From: Natronorubrum tibetense GA33
Lineage (GTDB): Archaea > Halobacteriota > Halobacteria > Halobacteriales > Natrialbaceae
Assembly (NCBI RefSeq): GCF_000383975.1
Contig: NZ_KB913017.1
Coordinates: 3,820,265 to 3,884,264 of the forward strand
Reading direction: 5' to 3'
Length of the DNA stretch: 64,000 nucleotides
Shown: positions 17,238 through 25,990 of the stretch, in pieces
How positions within the stretch are numbered: the stretch's first letter is position 1
Layout: each line of letters begins with the position of its first letter
The notes under the pieces: model-generated
Databases searched by the model: none
Seen by the model: only the letters and a program-made list of their open reading frames with translations
What the model was told of the DNA's origin: nothing
Translations under genes and position numbers: made by a program

Positions 17238-18560
17238 ATGACTGAGGACTTCTACGACCTTCTCGAGATCCCGTCCGACGCCTCTCAGGACGAGATCAAA
17301 GACGCCTACCGCGAGCAGGTCCGCGTCTACCACCCCGATCACAACGACGACGAGCGGGCCCGAGCCCAGTTTACCGCGGTCAAGAAGGCCTACGATATCC
17401 TCGGCGATTCCGTCGAGCGACAGGCCTACGACCGTCTCGGCCACGAAGACTACGTCGCAAAGCGAACCAGCGGGCTCCCCTCACCGGACGTCTGGAAGAG
17501 CACCGACGAGAAATCGAGCAGTCCGGCCGAGACGGACGCGGCGGACGAGGAGTCGGGGAAGACGTTCACCTACTCCGACGACGCAAGCGCCTCGAGCGAC
17601 ACCGGTTCCTCGAAATCGAAGACGAAGGCGACGGCCTCGTCCGCTGGCGGAGCAACGACCTCGGGGTCGACGGCGGGAACGTCTTCATCGGCTTCGTCGA
17701 CTTCGGCGTCCTCGGGCGCGAGGGCGACGGGTACCGCGACCGGCGGGGCAACCCGAACGGGAGCTGGTACCAGCAGTTCCGGCGGGACGAACCGAACCGC
17801 CGGATCGACCGACGGTGGAACGAGTCACGCGACCGCGGGTGGCCGAACGGGGAGCCGCTCCCGAGCCGAATCCGGACGGTTCGGCGACAACGCCGCCGTT
17901 CGCTGGTGGCGTCGACAGAACTTCTCGCTGCCGCTGATCTGGACCTCGGTGTTCATCTATCTCGCCGGGATCGGTCACTTTGCGCTCGCGAACGACTCCG
18001 CACTCGAGGGGCTGGCCGCCGAGCTAAGCGCCGTCGGCACCGACCCCGGTGGGATCCAGGAGGTCCTTGCGAGTGGCCGTCACGGGGTCGATTCGACTGC
18101 CAGCTATCTCGCGGCGTTCGAACTCGTCGCGCCGCCGCTCGAGCAGCCGCTCTGGGAGGGCGTGTTGGCCGGCGTCGTGGCCCTGACGCTCCTCGGCCTG
18201 CTCGGCGTTCGAGCGGCTCGAGACGCCGAGACATGGGGTCCGATATCGATCGACGAGACGATCGTCCTCGCGCTCGCGGTAGCCGCGTCGACCGTCCTCG
18301 TCGGCGGGCCGCTGCTGGCTGGAGCGGTCCTCATGCCGGTGCTGTTCACCGTCATCGTCCGTCATACCCGTCGCGGGCCGGGCTGGAAGCCGTCATATCT
18401 GTACGTGCTCCCCGTGCTGGCTCCGCTCGTCGGCGTCGGGATTTCGGCAGCCGGCGAGGCGACGCTTGCGATCGATCTCCTCGCGTTCGTGATCCTGCCG
18501 ATCGTCGGCGGCCTCGGACTGCCGCTGCGGGCGACGGTCCGGAAACGCTTCGGCTGGTAG
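17238..18560 (+). CDS. Membrane-anchored DnaJ-domain protein
   Basis: A 440-residue protein with an N-terminal J domain (about 4-65) including the HPD motif at 32-34, which stimulates Hsp70 (DnaK) ATPase. A long Ser/Thr/Gly/Ala linker covers about 105-225. The C-terminal half holds several membrane helices (about 235-258, 310-330, 345-375, 385-430). The canonical DnaJ zinc finger is absent, so it is not DnaJ itself but a type III J protein that may bring DnaK to the membrane. An A/T-rich promoter-like region (17190-17200) lies upstream. Confidence 0.85.
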   Translation: MTEDFYDLLEIPSDASQDEIKDAYREQVRVYHPDHNDDERARAQFTAVKKAYDILGDSVERQAYDRLGHEDYVAKRTSGLPSPDVWKSTDEKSSSPAETDAADEESGKTFTYSDDASASSDTGSSKSKTKATASSAGGATTSGSTAGTSSSASSTSASSGARATGTATGGATRTGAGTSSSGGTNRTAGSTDGGTSHATAGGRTGSRSRAESGRFGDNAAVRWWRRQNFSLPLIWTSVFIYLAGIGHFALANDSALEGLAAELSAVGTDPGGIQEVLASGRHGVDSTASYLAAFELVAPPLEQPLWEGVLAGVVALTLLGLLGVRAARDAETWGPISIDETIVLALAVAASTVLVGGPLLAGAVLMPVLFTVIVRHTRRGPGWKPSYLYVLPVLAPLVGVGISAAGEATLAIDLLAFVILPIVGGLGLPLRATVRKRFGW

Positions 18561-18644
18561 CTCATACGGTCGGCTGTAAGTCAGTACCGGACCAACTGCT
18601 GTACGGCTCGCAGTTGCGCCGATAAACAGTTACTGCCGACCGTC

Positions 18645-19304
18645 TCACCCAACCGTCGTCGCGACGCCCTTTGTCTGCCGGTAGTCGCGCCCGAGGATCT
18701 CCTCGAGTCGCGCCACGATCGCTTCCCGGTCCGTATCTTCCCACTCCGTCGGCTCCCTTATCGGTACAACCAGGAAGCCGCGGCCGCGGATCTCGCGGGC
18801 GTGGAGTCGGGCCATGTCGAGGTCGAGACGGTCCCGCTGGGTCGTGTACTCCCGGAGGACGTGGTCGGTCGCGCGCTCGCCCACCGGCAGGAGGATGTGG
18901 GCATTGATCGCCCGCAGTTCGGCGTCGAAGTAGCGCTCGAGGTCGGCGTAGTCTTCCTCGCTCGGCGTCTCGCCGGCGGGGAGACAGCACATGTGGATGT
19001 AGCTGCAAAACAGGTTCTCGAGGTCGGGGCGGTCTTCGGGTCCGCTGGCGAAGCCGACCTCGCGGGCGATATCCTGAATCGCGTCGCCGGACTCGGTACC
19101 GGTGAACGGCACCCCGGTTGACGTTCCGCCGTGGACGCCGGGATGGTCACCAATCAGGTAGAAGTCGGCGTTGGCGTCGCCGTAGCCGAAGACGGCGGTC
19201 CGCTCGTCGGGCCCGGTGCGGTCGAACGGGGGCCGCAGTCCGAACGGGTTGCTCGTCCGCTCTGTAACGTTCTTCACGGGACTGGAAAGGCCGTCGAAGA
19301 GCAT
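18645..19304 (-). CDS. Uracil-DNA glycosylase superfamily protein
   Basis: A 219-residue protein of the archaeal uracil-DNA glycosylase superfamily. FYLIGDHPGVHGGTSTGVPF (about 48-67) matches the motif A (GEAPG-like) region, and NLFCSYIHMCCLPAGETP corresponds to the Asn-containing region. HILLPVGERATDHVL is a core strand-helix. Such enzymes excise uracil or other deaminated bases. Iron-sulfur Cys of family 4 are not obvious by eye, so subfamily is left open. The ATG at 19304 removes five extra residues of the longer frame. Confidence 0.8.
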   Translation of the reverse strand: MLFDGLSSPVKNVTERTSNPFGLRPPFDRTGPDERTAVFGYGDANADFYLIGDHPGVHGGTSTGVPFTGTESGDAIQDIAREVGFASGPEDRPDLENLFCSYIHMCCLPAGETPSEEDYADLERYFDAELRAINAHILLPVGERATDHVLREYTTQRDRLDLDMARLHAREIRGRGFLVVPIREPTEWEDTDREAIVARLEEILGRDYRQTKGVATTVG

Positions 19305-19375
19305 AATCACCTCGATCACCGAACGGATCGCCGGAGACGAACCCGTCGCCGAAGCGTTCGACCGCGCCGTGCGTG

Positions 19376-20092
19376 CTACTGATCCGACTCGAGTTCGGTG
19401 TCGAACCCGTACTCGATCCCGGTCGACGGATCCGTTCCGTCCGACGCTCGATCCGCGGCGATCGTCGAGCCGATCAACGCCGCGAGCCCGCGCCGGAGAC
19501 GCTGTGAGACCGCCGAATCGGAGACCTCGAGCTGTTCGCCCAGTTCGACGAGGGTCGTCCGTCGCGGCACGTCGAAGTAGCCCGCGCGATAGGCGGCGGC
19601 GATCAACTCCCGCTGGGCCGTCGTCAGCCCGAACTGACGAGTGGAGCCGGGACTAACCGTCTCGTGGAGCTGGACGAGTTCCATCGAGATCGCCTGATCG
19701 ACGCAGTTCGTGTAGAACGCGGAGAGATCCTCGTAGGACGGAAATCGCAGTCGAAACGTCCACTGGGCGTCGGTCCCGACGGCGCTCGTAACGATCGCGT
19801 CGTGCTCGCGAATCGACTCGAGGACGCCGTTGACGCGACCGTTCCACGTCACCTTGATGAGGACGTGGTCGTCGGTCTCGTCGACGATCTCGGCGGTCGC
19901 AACGGCCGGTTCGTCCTCGAGCGAGTCGACGGTCGCGTCACGGGCCGAGGCGGGCGCCCAGAAGTACGGAACAACTGATTCGCTCGTGGGAACCGTCGTC
20001 TCGACGGTCAGTGTGATGTCCTCGTCCAGATCGGTGAGGACGCCGAGCGGGAACTCGGCCGCCGGAACGGCGACTGTCGCGACGATGCTCAT
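19376..20092 (-). CDS. Bacterio-opsin-activator type HTH-10 regulator
   Basis: A 238-residue transcription regulator. The N-terminal half (about 1-150) is the beta-rich sensor seen in Bat-like haloarchaeal proteins. The C-terminal HTH-10 domain begins at GLTTAQRELIAAAYRAGYFD (about 154-173) and includes LGEQLEVSDSAVSQRLRRGL (about 183-202). It lacks GAF or PAS domains, so it is the short version. A target cannot be given. It lies alone, convergent in arrangement with nothing obvious. Confidence 0.85.
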   Translation of the reverse strand: MSIVATVAVPAAEFPLGVLTDLDEDITLTVETTVPTSESVVPYFWAPASARDATVDSLEDEPAVATAEIVDETDDHVLIKVTWNGRVNGVLESIREHDAIVTSAVGTDAQWTFRLRFPSYEDLSAFYTNCVDQAISMELVQLHETVSPGSTRQFGLTTAQRELIAAAYRAGYFDVPRRTTLVELGEQLEVSDSAVSQRLRRGLAALIGSTIAADRASDGTDPSTGIEYGFDTELESDQ

Positions 20093-20421
20093 TCAGCTCG
20101 TGCCCTCTCGAGCGGTGGGTTTCGGGGACCGTGGCAATTCGGTCGCGAACGTCGGTTCGACTGCATCGATCGGATCGTTGGGAACCGTTGACTGTCACAG
20201 GACATGGAGGAGTCGTTCGATGGAACATCCACAGGAGCTTACAAGAATTGGCCGGTTGGATATCGAAGTAGTTTAAGTCCGGGTGCGTATCTGGTCGCGA
20301 GAGTCGAGACCCGTCCGACTCGCGCAGGTATCGGATCCGACGGCCCGCCTAGCGTGTCGCTCGGCGACGACGCGTCCCACACCGTTCGCACGACGGAACT
20401 CTTCTCAGCGGGAACCGACCG
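20093..20421. other. Intergenic stretch without a recognised gene
   Basis: About 329 bases between the HTH-10 and nikR genes, which are on the same strand. An A/T-rich patch (TACAAGAATTGG, about 20240, and AGTAGTTTAAG, 20267-20277) may contain promoter elements of the HTH-10 gene, but no firm box, repeat or ORF was found. Confidence 0.3.
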
Positions 20422-20838
20422 TCAGTACCCCGACTCATGCCCGGCCGCCGAATCCGCGCGCAACAGCGTTACCGAAACGCGGCCGACGGCGTCGAAGTCC
20501 TTCAGATGGTAGACGAACGAACGGATGCGTTCGGCCGACCCGTGACAAAAGACGGCCTCGAGACACCACTCGCCGTGGTGGACGTGACAGGTCGTGTCGA
20601 TTTCGGACTGAAACTCGTGTTGGATCTCGTGGAGGTCCTCGATGATCGCCTCGTGGACGTAGTCGAAGACGACCGTCGCCGCGACCGTTCCACGGGCCTG
20701 TTCTAACTGGTGGTGAGACTCGACGTACTCCTGGATCGCCTCCCGGAGGGCGCGCGAGCGGGAGTCCAGACCCTCCGCCTGCCAGGTTCGGTCGAACTCG
20801 GCCAGCATCTCCTCGGGAACGTTGAGGCTGGTTCGCAT
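20422..20838 (-). CDS. nikR: Nickel-responsive ribbon-helix-helix regulator NikR
   Basis: A 138-residue protein. The N-terminal ribbon-helix-helix is MRTSLNVPEEMLAEFDRTW, and the ACT-like C-terminal domain contains a metal site at QHEFQSEI and CHVHHGEWCLEAVF (about 78-92), matching the His-His-His-Cys nickel ligands of NikR. NikR represses nickel importers when nickel is abundant. No nickel transport gene is adjacent, so the target lies elsewhere. The ATG at 20838 starts exactly at the ribbon; the longer frame adds unrelated residues. Confidence 0.9.
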   Translation of the reverse strand: MRTSLNVPEEMLAEFDRTWQAEGLDSRSRALREAIQEYVESHHQLEQARGTVAATVVFDYVHEAIIEDLHEIQHEFQSEIDTTCHVHHGEWCLEAVFCHGSAERIRSFVYHLKDFDAVGRVSVTLLRADSAAGHESGY

Positions 20839-20944
20839 ACGCAGTCGTACGCGCGGCGGCGAAAAAGGTCCAGCGGTCGCCGGTATCCGACGGGACCAGC
20901 CGATCACGGTGTGTTTATTGCCCGGAAGCGAATCACGTTGAACA

Positions 20945-21436
20945 ATGTATCAGCTCGGCCACTACGGGGCCGCGTTGCTCGTCTACGCACCCCTCGGGAC
21001 CGCCGTCGGTCTCGCGGGTCACGAGACGGCGGCGATCGTCGGCGCGCTCGCCTGCGTTGCCCTCTCTACGCTTCCCGACTGTGACCACCGGATTCCGACG
21101 ATCGAACACCGCGGCCCGACCCACTCGGTGGGGTTCGCGCTGTTCGTCGGGGTCGGACTCGCCGCCGTCGCCGCGCTGTTCGTCGGCGCTGGGTCGCCCC
21201 TCGCTGAGGTCGGCTTCGTCGCCTTCGCGTTCGTCGTCGGCAGCCTCTCGATCGTCTCGCATCTCCTTGCAGACGCGCTCACGCCGATGGGAATACGCCC
21301 GTTCTGGCCCGTCTCGAGGCGACACTACACACTCGAGGTAACGAAAGCGGCGAACCCGATCGCGAACTACGTCCTTCTGGGGCTCGGTGCCGGCGTGGGT
21401 GTTGTCGCGACGGTCGTCGTGGCCACGCTCGGCTGA
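20945..21436 (+). CDS. Metal-dependent hydrolase-like membrane protein (YdjM/DUF457 family)
   Basis: A 163-residue membrane protein with about four helices. DCDHRIPTIEHRGPTHSV (about 45-62) and SHLLADALTPMG (about 104-115) hold the conserved His/Asp residues of the DUF457 (LexA-binding/YdjM) family, which is suspected to be a membrane metallohydrolase. Substrate unknown. A GTTTATTG box (20912-20919) about 27 bases upstream supports the start and a leaderless transcript. It is divergent from nikR. A relative lies at 33662-34264. Confidence 0.85.
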   Translation: MYQLGHYGAALLVYAPLGTAVGLAGHETAAIVGALACVALSTLPDCDHRIPTIEHRGPTHSVGFALFVGVGLAAVAALFVGAGSPLAEVGFVAFAFVVGSLSIVSHLLADALTPMGIRPFWPVSRRHYTLEVTKAANPIANYVLLGLGAGVGVVATVVVATLG

Positions 21437-21484
21437 GCGAGAAGCGGTTTTCCCGAAACGGTCCGAAAACGAATCCGTGAGTGA

Positions 21485-22360
21485 CTATCGTGCCTGCCCG
21501 TCACGCGCTTTGGCTGTCGCACTCCGGCTCAGATAGATTCCCGCCATGAACGCGACGAAGAGTATCGCCACGCTGGCGAGATATAGGGTGTCAAACGCCG
21601 GGTTGACGGCCTCACGGGCGAGGAAGACGACGACAAACGACAGCGCCGCCGTGGCGCTCAACACGGCGGTCAGCCGTCCGCTCTGCAACCGTCGGCGGCC
21701 GACCATGAAGGCGACGATGACGGTCGCGAGCAGCGCGAGTGTGACGGCGTACTGTGCCATCTGCATCGACGGGCCGTAGGATGTGATATCGCCGAGGGCG
21801 AACGGGCTGAGGGCAACGTGGAACGGAAGCGACAGGGCACCGAGCACGAGCGAACCGGTGACGTGACTCGCCGTCAGCCGCGACGCCCAGACGAGCACCG
21901 TCGCCACCACGAAGAGGACGAAGATGAGGACGGCGGTCCAGAAGTGCAACTGGAGGATGTCCATCGTATACTGCGTGACGGTTTCGCGGCCGAGGACGAC
22001 CTGAATCGGCGTCAGAATCGCACCCATAACCACGAGCACGGCGACGCGGCGGTCGACGTCGGGGAGTCGCCAGGCCGCGGCCGCGGTGCCGATAATCGCG
22101 ATCCCGGCGAACATGGCGACGAACCGGTGGAACCACTCGTAGAAACTCGGCAGGTTCGCCGGGAAGGCGTTGTACGGCCCGGCATCACAGAGCGGCCAAT
22201 TTTGCTCGCAGGCCAACCCCGAACCGGTCGCCTTCGCGGCGACGCCGAGCAGGATCGTCGCGGCGACCAGCACGAGCGTCGTCGCGAGTAGCTGGGGAAA
22301 GCCGAACCGTTCTATCAGCGGGCGAACTACCGGACGAGAGGTGTAGCTATCGGTCGACAC
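21485..22360 (-). CDS. ctaA: Heme A synthase (CtaA/COX15 family)
   Basis: A 291-residue eight-helix membrane protein. The first half has Cys51 and Cys58 (seven apart, as in Bacillus CtaA), Glu75 and His78 in FYEWFHRF, and His139 in LQLHFW. These match the redox Cys pair and the first heme-His pair. CtaA hydroxylates heme O to heme A for terminal oxidases. By eye the second half lacks the two aligned His residues of the second heme pair, leaving only His at about 165 and 180. The start is a GTG at 22360. Confidence 0.87.
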   Translation of the reverse strand: MSTDSYTSRPVVRPLIERFGFPQLLATTLVLVAATILLGVAAKATGSGLACEQNWPLCDAGPYNAFPANLPSFYEWFHRFVAMFAGIAIIGTAAAAWRLPDVDRRVAVLVVMGAILTPIQVVLGRETVTQYTMDILQLHFWTAVLIFVLFVVATVLVWASRLTASHVTGSLVLGALSLPFHVALSPFALGDITSYGPSMQMAQYAVTLALLATVIVAFMVGRRRLQSGRLTAVLSATAALSFVVVFLAREAVNPAFDTLYLASVAILFVAFMAGIYLSRSATAKARDGQAR

Positions 22361-22541
22361 AGGCGTTCAGACGGGGGTTAGGACTAGCTGTACTTAGGTT
22401 GCCCGAGTCGTTCTTAGTTCGCTGGAATCGGTCGACTGGGCCGATCACAGCGACGGTTTCGTCACCTCCGTTTCGAACACCCGCCGGGATCGACGGCGTC
22501 GCGTTCGTCGCATTCAAACGTTGCCCGCACCAGCACCCGGT

Positions 22542-23645
22542 ATGAACAAGCGAGCGCGACTCGAGCGCTACCTCGACTCGGCGGACCTCGATTCGGTCTG
22601 GTTCGCCCGACCGAACGCCTTCGCCTGGCTGACGGGCGGAAACAACGTCGTCGACCGCGAGACGGACGCCGGTGTCGCCGCCGTCGGCTACGACGGATCG
22701 GACGTGCGAATCCTGACGAACAATATTGAAGCGGATCGGATCCGGGCGGAAGAGATTCCCGATATCGAGGCCGAAGACGTCTCGTTCGAGCAATTTCCCT
22801 GGCACGCCTCCTCGCTCGGCGAGGCCGTCGCGGCCCGCGTCGCGGACGACGAGCGGGCCGCCGCCGATATCGAGGTGCCCGGTCTCGAGCGCGTCGATCC
22901 GACGGCGCTTCGACAGCCGCTGACTGAGCAAGATATCGAGCGGTACCGAGAGCTGAGCGGACAGACGGCGTCGGCCGTCGAATCGGTCTGTCGAGAGCTC
23001 CGCGCCGAGGACAGCGAACACGAGGTTGCCTCGGCGCTGAGGGTCGCCCTCTCGGCGCGCGACATCGAATCCCCCGTCGTCCTCGTCGGCGGGAGCGAGC
23101 GCGCCCAGCGGTACCGCCACTACACGCCCACCGAAGCCGAACTCGGCGACTACGCGCTGGTCTCGGTGACGACACAGCGGGCCGGTCTCCACGCGAGCTG
23201 TACCCGCACCGTCGCCTTCGACCCGCCGTCGTGGCTCGAGGACAGACACGCGACCGCTGCCCGCGTCGAGACAACTGCGCTCGCGGCGACGCAGGCGGCA
23301 GCGACCGAGGGCGGAACCGCCGGGGACGTCTTCGAGGCGATCCAGCACGCCTACGACGCGCTCGACTATGACGGCGAGTGGGAGCACCACCACCAGGGCG
23401 GTGCGGCCGGCTTCGCCGGCCGGGAGTGGATCGCGACGCCCGACCACGAGGCCGCGGTCGCGGCACCGATGGCGTACGCGTGGAATCCGACCGTCCAGGG
23501 CGCAAAGAGCGAAGGAACCGTCCTCGTCACGGAAGACGAGATCGAGCCGCTGACGTCAACGGAGCGCTGGCCGACGACAACCGCACGGGCCGTCGACGAC
23601 GACCTGGAACTCGAGCGACCGGCGGTGCTCGGGCTCGACGATTGA
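22542..23645 (+). CDS. M24-type (creatinase-fold) peptidase homologue, active site degenerate
   Basis: A 367-residue protein. The N-terminal half (about 1-120) resembles the creatinase N-domain and the second half the pita-bread fold of Xaa-Pro aminopeptidases. The normal metal ligands look altered. The first Asp region reads VTTQRAGLHASCTRT instead of D-x10-D, and the HGTGHxxG region reads HHHQGGAAGF. A late segment, NPTVQGAKSEGTVLV, keeps one possible Glu. It may have lost hydrolytic metal chemistry or use other ligands. The ATG at 22542 is preferred because the extra seven upstream residues carry no conservation cue. Confidence 0.7.
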   Translation: MNKRARLERYLDSADLDSVWFARPNAFAWLTGGNNVVDRETDAGVAAVGYDGSDVRILTNNIEADRIRAEEIPDIEAEDVSFEQFPWHASSLGEAVAARVADDERAAADIEVPGLERVDPTALRQPLTEQDIERYRELSGQTASAVESVCRELRAEDSEHEVASALRVALSARDIESPVVLVGGSERAQRYRHYTPTEAELGDYALVSVTTQRAGLHASCTRTVAFDPPSWLEDRHATAARVETTALAATQAAATEGGTAGDVFEAIQHAYDALDYDGEWEHHHQGGAAGFAGREWIATPDHEAAVAAPMAYAWNPTVQGAKSEGTVLVTEDEIEPLTSTERWPTTTARAVDDDLELERPAVLGLDD

Positions 23646-23730
23646 ACGGCTGACCGGCGGTCGAAAAGGGATCTGGGGCTAAGAGACGACAGAGAGCACG
23701 TTGGGGCGACTCGAGGCGCTCGTGTCCCGA

Positions 23731-24408
23731 CTAGTCGTCCGAACTCGAATCGTCAGTGTCGTCCTCGAGGAGTTCGACGTCTGCCTCGTCCTCCGTCGGC
23801 GGTTCGGCGTCGTCTTCTTCGGCCTGGGTGTCGCCCAGTGTGCCGACTTCGGGCGACCCGCTGTCGTCGACGGTGATCGTCACCGGTTCGGGGCCACCCT
23901 CGAGGTCAGAGTCCGACGCCTCGCGCCGGTCGAGGACGCGATCGAGGGTGAAGATGGTGTTGAGTTCCTGCTGGACCTGATCGACGACCCCGCCGACGAG
24001 TTCGCTCGGCTGGATCGCCGTGTACTCGTAGGGGTTGTTCCCCGCCCCCTCGCTCGCGCGTTTCTCCCGGGTCACGCGGTCCTCGTCGTGGAGTTCCGCC
24101 AGCGCCTCCCGAACCGTACTCGGGTAGAGTCCGGTCCCCTGTGCGACCTCCTCGGAGGTGCTGCCGCGGTTCGCCAGCAGGTGGACGTAGATCTTCGCTC
24201 GCGTCTCCGTGTCGAGGATCCACGAGAGCAGGTCGACGATTCGCTGGTCGACTTCCTCGACGGCCGCCGTTCGAACGCCGTCGCCGTCGCTCTCGTCGTC
24301 GACGAATACGTCTACGTCGGACAGGTCGTACTCCTCGTCGCCCTCGTCTCGATGCTGTTCGTCGTTCCCGTCGTCTACCCGGTACTCGTCAGTGTCGTCT
24401 GAAGCCAT
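23731..24408 (-). CDS. Winged-helix transcription regulator upstream-partner of gshA
   Basis: A 225-residue protein with a central winged helix. The helical segment TRAKIYVHLLANRGSTSEEV (about 72-91) and GLYPSTVREALAELHDEDRV (about 95-114) form an HTH, and NPYEYTAIQPSELV the wing. Both ends are acidic and probably disordered. It lies 63 bases after gshA on the same strand, so it may be co-transcribed. A role in thiol or redox control is inference from position alone. The ATG at 24408 begins the polar N-terminus MASDDTDE. Confidence 0.75.
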   Translation of the reverse strand: MASDDTDEYRVDDGNDEQHRDEGDEEYDLSDVDVFVDDESDGDGVRTAAVEEVDQRIVDLLSWILDTETRAKIYVHLLANRGSTSEEVAQGTGLYPSTVREALAELHDEDRVTREKRASEGAGNNPYEYTAIQPSELVGGVVDQVQQELNTIFTLDRVLDRREASDSDLEGGPEPVTITVDDSGSPEVGTLGDTQAEEDDAEPPTEDEADVELLEDDTDDSSSDD

Positions 24409-24471
24409 CTGTTGTCTCGTCGAAAACAACGGCTCGCACGGAAGTAAACCTTTGCGAGGATCGAACCCGTG

Positions 24472-25560
24472 TCACTCGGTCTGAAGCAAAACCGACTCAC
24501 AGAGGGCGTCAGAACCGGACTGCTCGCGTATTCGCCGCTGTCGCTGGGCGCCGCTCTCGCGGTCGTAGACGCGCCCGATACCGTCGATTCCCAGCCGCTC
24601 GCACTCGCGGTCGACGAGTTCGCCGAGATCGATCGTCCCCTCGAGGTCGCGGCTGACGAGCGACGCCTCGTGGCCGTGGCGGATCGCGCGCCACTTGTTC
24701 TCGTCTAACAGTTCGCGGCGATGATCGCGGGCGTAGCCCGACGCGCCGTCCTCGTACGCCGCGGCGAGGTCCTCGACGAGCGCGTGGGCGTACTCGACGA
24801 ACGCGAGCACGATATCCGGGTCGGCCTGGCCATCCGGCGTGCGCAGTTCGACCGTCCCGTGGGCCGTGTGCGGGCGGACGTCGTACCAGAGTTCCCCCCG
24901 GTCCTCGATCGAGTCGGTCTCGAGCATCCGGCGCTCGAACCGGTCGAACGCCTCGTAGTCCTCGAAGTAGGTCGGCATCCCGGTGTTCGGCAGTGCTTCG
25001 AAGATCTTCGAGCGAGCAGACTGCAGACCCGTATCGAAGCCGTTCCAGTACGGCGAATTAGCGGAGAGCGCGAGCATGATCGGCACGTACCAGCGCAGTT
25101 CGTTGGCGATCCAGACCGCCTTATCTGCGTCGTCGACGCCGACGTGGACGTGGACGCCCGCGGTCGTGTTTCGGTGCTGTGGGTACTGGATGCGGTCGAG
25201 TTGGGAGCGATAGCGGGACTTCTCGGCGTGCTCGAGTTCGCGCCACTTCGCCAACGGATGCAGGCCGGCGGCGGCGATCTGATAGCCGTAGGCGGTTGCG
25301 TGATCGACTAACGCCCGTCGAATCTCGAGCAGCGACTCGCGGGCGTCGCTCGGCTCCTCGATCAGCGGCGTCTGCGTCTCGATCACGAACTTGAACAGTT
25401 CGTGGTCGAGTCGGCCCTCGAGAATTTCGGGTGGGTCGTGTTCGTAGACGAGTTCGTCGGTGCCGCTCGTGGGACGGCCCGTTTCGTCGACAACGAAACA
25501 CTCCTCCTCGATCCCCAGCGTGCCCATGCGCGTAAACGAATCCCGGGACCCGCGTTCCAT
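24472..25560 (-). CDS. gshA: Glutamate--cysteine ligase (haloarchaeal GshA)
   Basis: A 362-residue carboxylate-amine ligase. [13 protein letters not shown] (about 13-25) starts the glutamine-synthetase-like fold, and [20 protein letters not shown] (about 125-144) and the later [15 protein letters not shown] hold ATP and metal residues. Haloarchaea make gamma-glutamylcysteine, not glutathione, as main thiol, and this ligase is the known producer in Haloferax. The ATG at 25560 is chosen because the long upstream frame overlaps the decayed genes and a TATTTAT box sits about 27 bases before it. Confidence 0.92.
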   Translation of the reverse strand: MERGSRDSFTRMGTLGIEEECFVVDETGRPTSGTDELVYEHDPPEILEGRLDHELFKFVIETQTPLIEEPSDARESLLEIRRALVDHATAYGYQIAAAGLHPLAKWRELEHAEKSRYRSQLDRIQYPQHRNTTAGVHVHVGVDDADKAVWIANELRWYVPIMLALSANSPYWNGFDTGLQSARSKIFEALPNTGMPTYFEDYEAFDRFERRMLETDSIEDRGELWYDVRPHTAHGTVELRTPDGQADPDIVLAFVEYAHALVEDLAAAYEDGASGYARDHRRELLDENKWRAIRHGHEASLVSRDLEGTIDLGELVDRECERLGIDGIGRVYDRESGAQRQRRIREQSGSDALCESVLLQTE

Positions 25561-25584
25561 CGTCTCCCGTTTTCGCCCGCGGTG

Positions 25585-25592
25585 ATAAATAC
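25585..25592 (-). promoter_or_regulatory. TATA box of gshA
   Basis: On the minus strand the bases read GGTATTTATC, about 27 bases before the gshA ATG at 25560. It fits a leaderless transcript. Confidence 0.55.
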
Positions 25593-25723
25593 CGTTTGGA
25601 CTCGGCAGCGTGGAACCCCTGCGAGTGCGAGCCGTGTTGACGGACGAGACTGCACTCGAGCAGGCCGCCGACGCTATCGCCGGTCGCCGCTCGGCCCCCG
25701 GGGGGTCAGTTGTCGCGTGGTAG
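25589..25723 (+). pseudogene. Possible C-terminal remnant of a zinc-type dehydrogenase
   Basis: A plus-strand frame with haloarchaeal codon bias opens after a TAA (25586-25588) and includes [16 protein letters not shown] and [10 protein letters not shown] before a TAG at 25721-25723. It has no start codon. The pattern is like the last 30 residues of medium-chain dehydrogenases, where an Ala-rich helix is followed by a short terminal strand. It overlaps the hcp-like fragment on the other strand. Assignment is tentative. Confidence 0.35.
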
Positions 25724-25873
25724 CGCAAGTCTTGGGCGCGTGTTGCGTACGCCGAAATCCCCTTCAGCCCGCAGATGATGGGATCCCGTAGCCGTTGAAA
25801 TCCGGTCTTTGTCGCAGACGACGACCGTCGTACAACCGCCGTCGGGAGTCTGCTCACACTGGTTGCAGTTCAT
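25706..25873 (-). pseudogene. Truncated N-terminus of a hybrid-cluster protein (hydroxylamine reductase)
   Basis: A 55-residue frame starts [20 protein letters not shown]. This matches the N-terminal cluster motif of Hcp, with Cys at 3, 6, 14 and 20 (C-x2-C-x7-C-x5-C). After CDKD the protein no longer resembles Hcp and stops at 25706. Full-length Hcp is about 550 residues, so this is a broken 5' fragment. The GC-rich codons indicate former coding use. Hcp reduces hydroxylamine or nitric oxide; here the activity must be lost unless another copy exists. Confidence 0.55.
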
Positions 25874-25954
25874 GTTTCGATAGCTCGCTCGAGGAACAAT
25901 TACGGACCACAGCGATTCCCACCGCCTCACAACGGGCGGGAAGACGTTCGGACG

Positions 25955-25964
25955 GCAGTATTTA
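25955..25964 (+). promoter_or_regulatory. TATA box of the 25991 membrane-protein gene
   Basis: GTATTTATAG lies about 27-30 bases before the ATG at 25991. It supports this start and a leaderless transcript. Confidence 0.6.
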
Positions 25965-25990
25965 TAGGCGGCGTCGTGCTACCTTCACTC

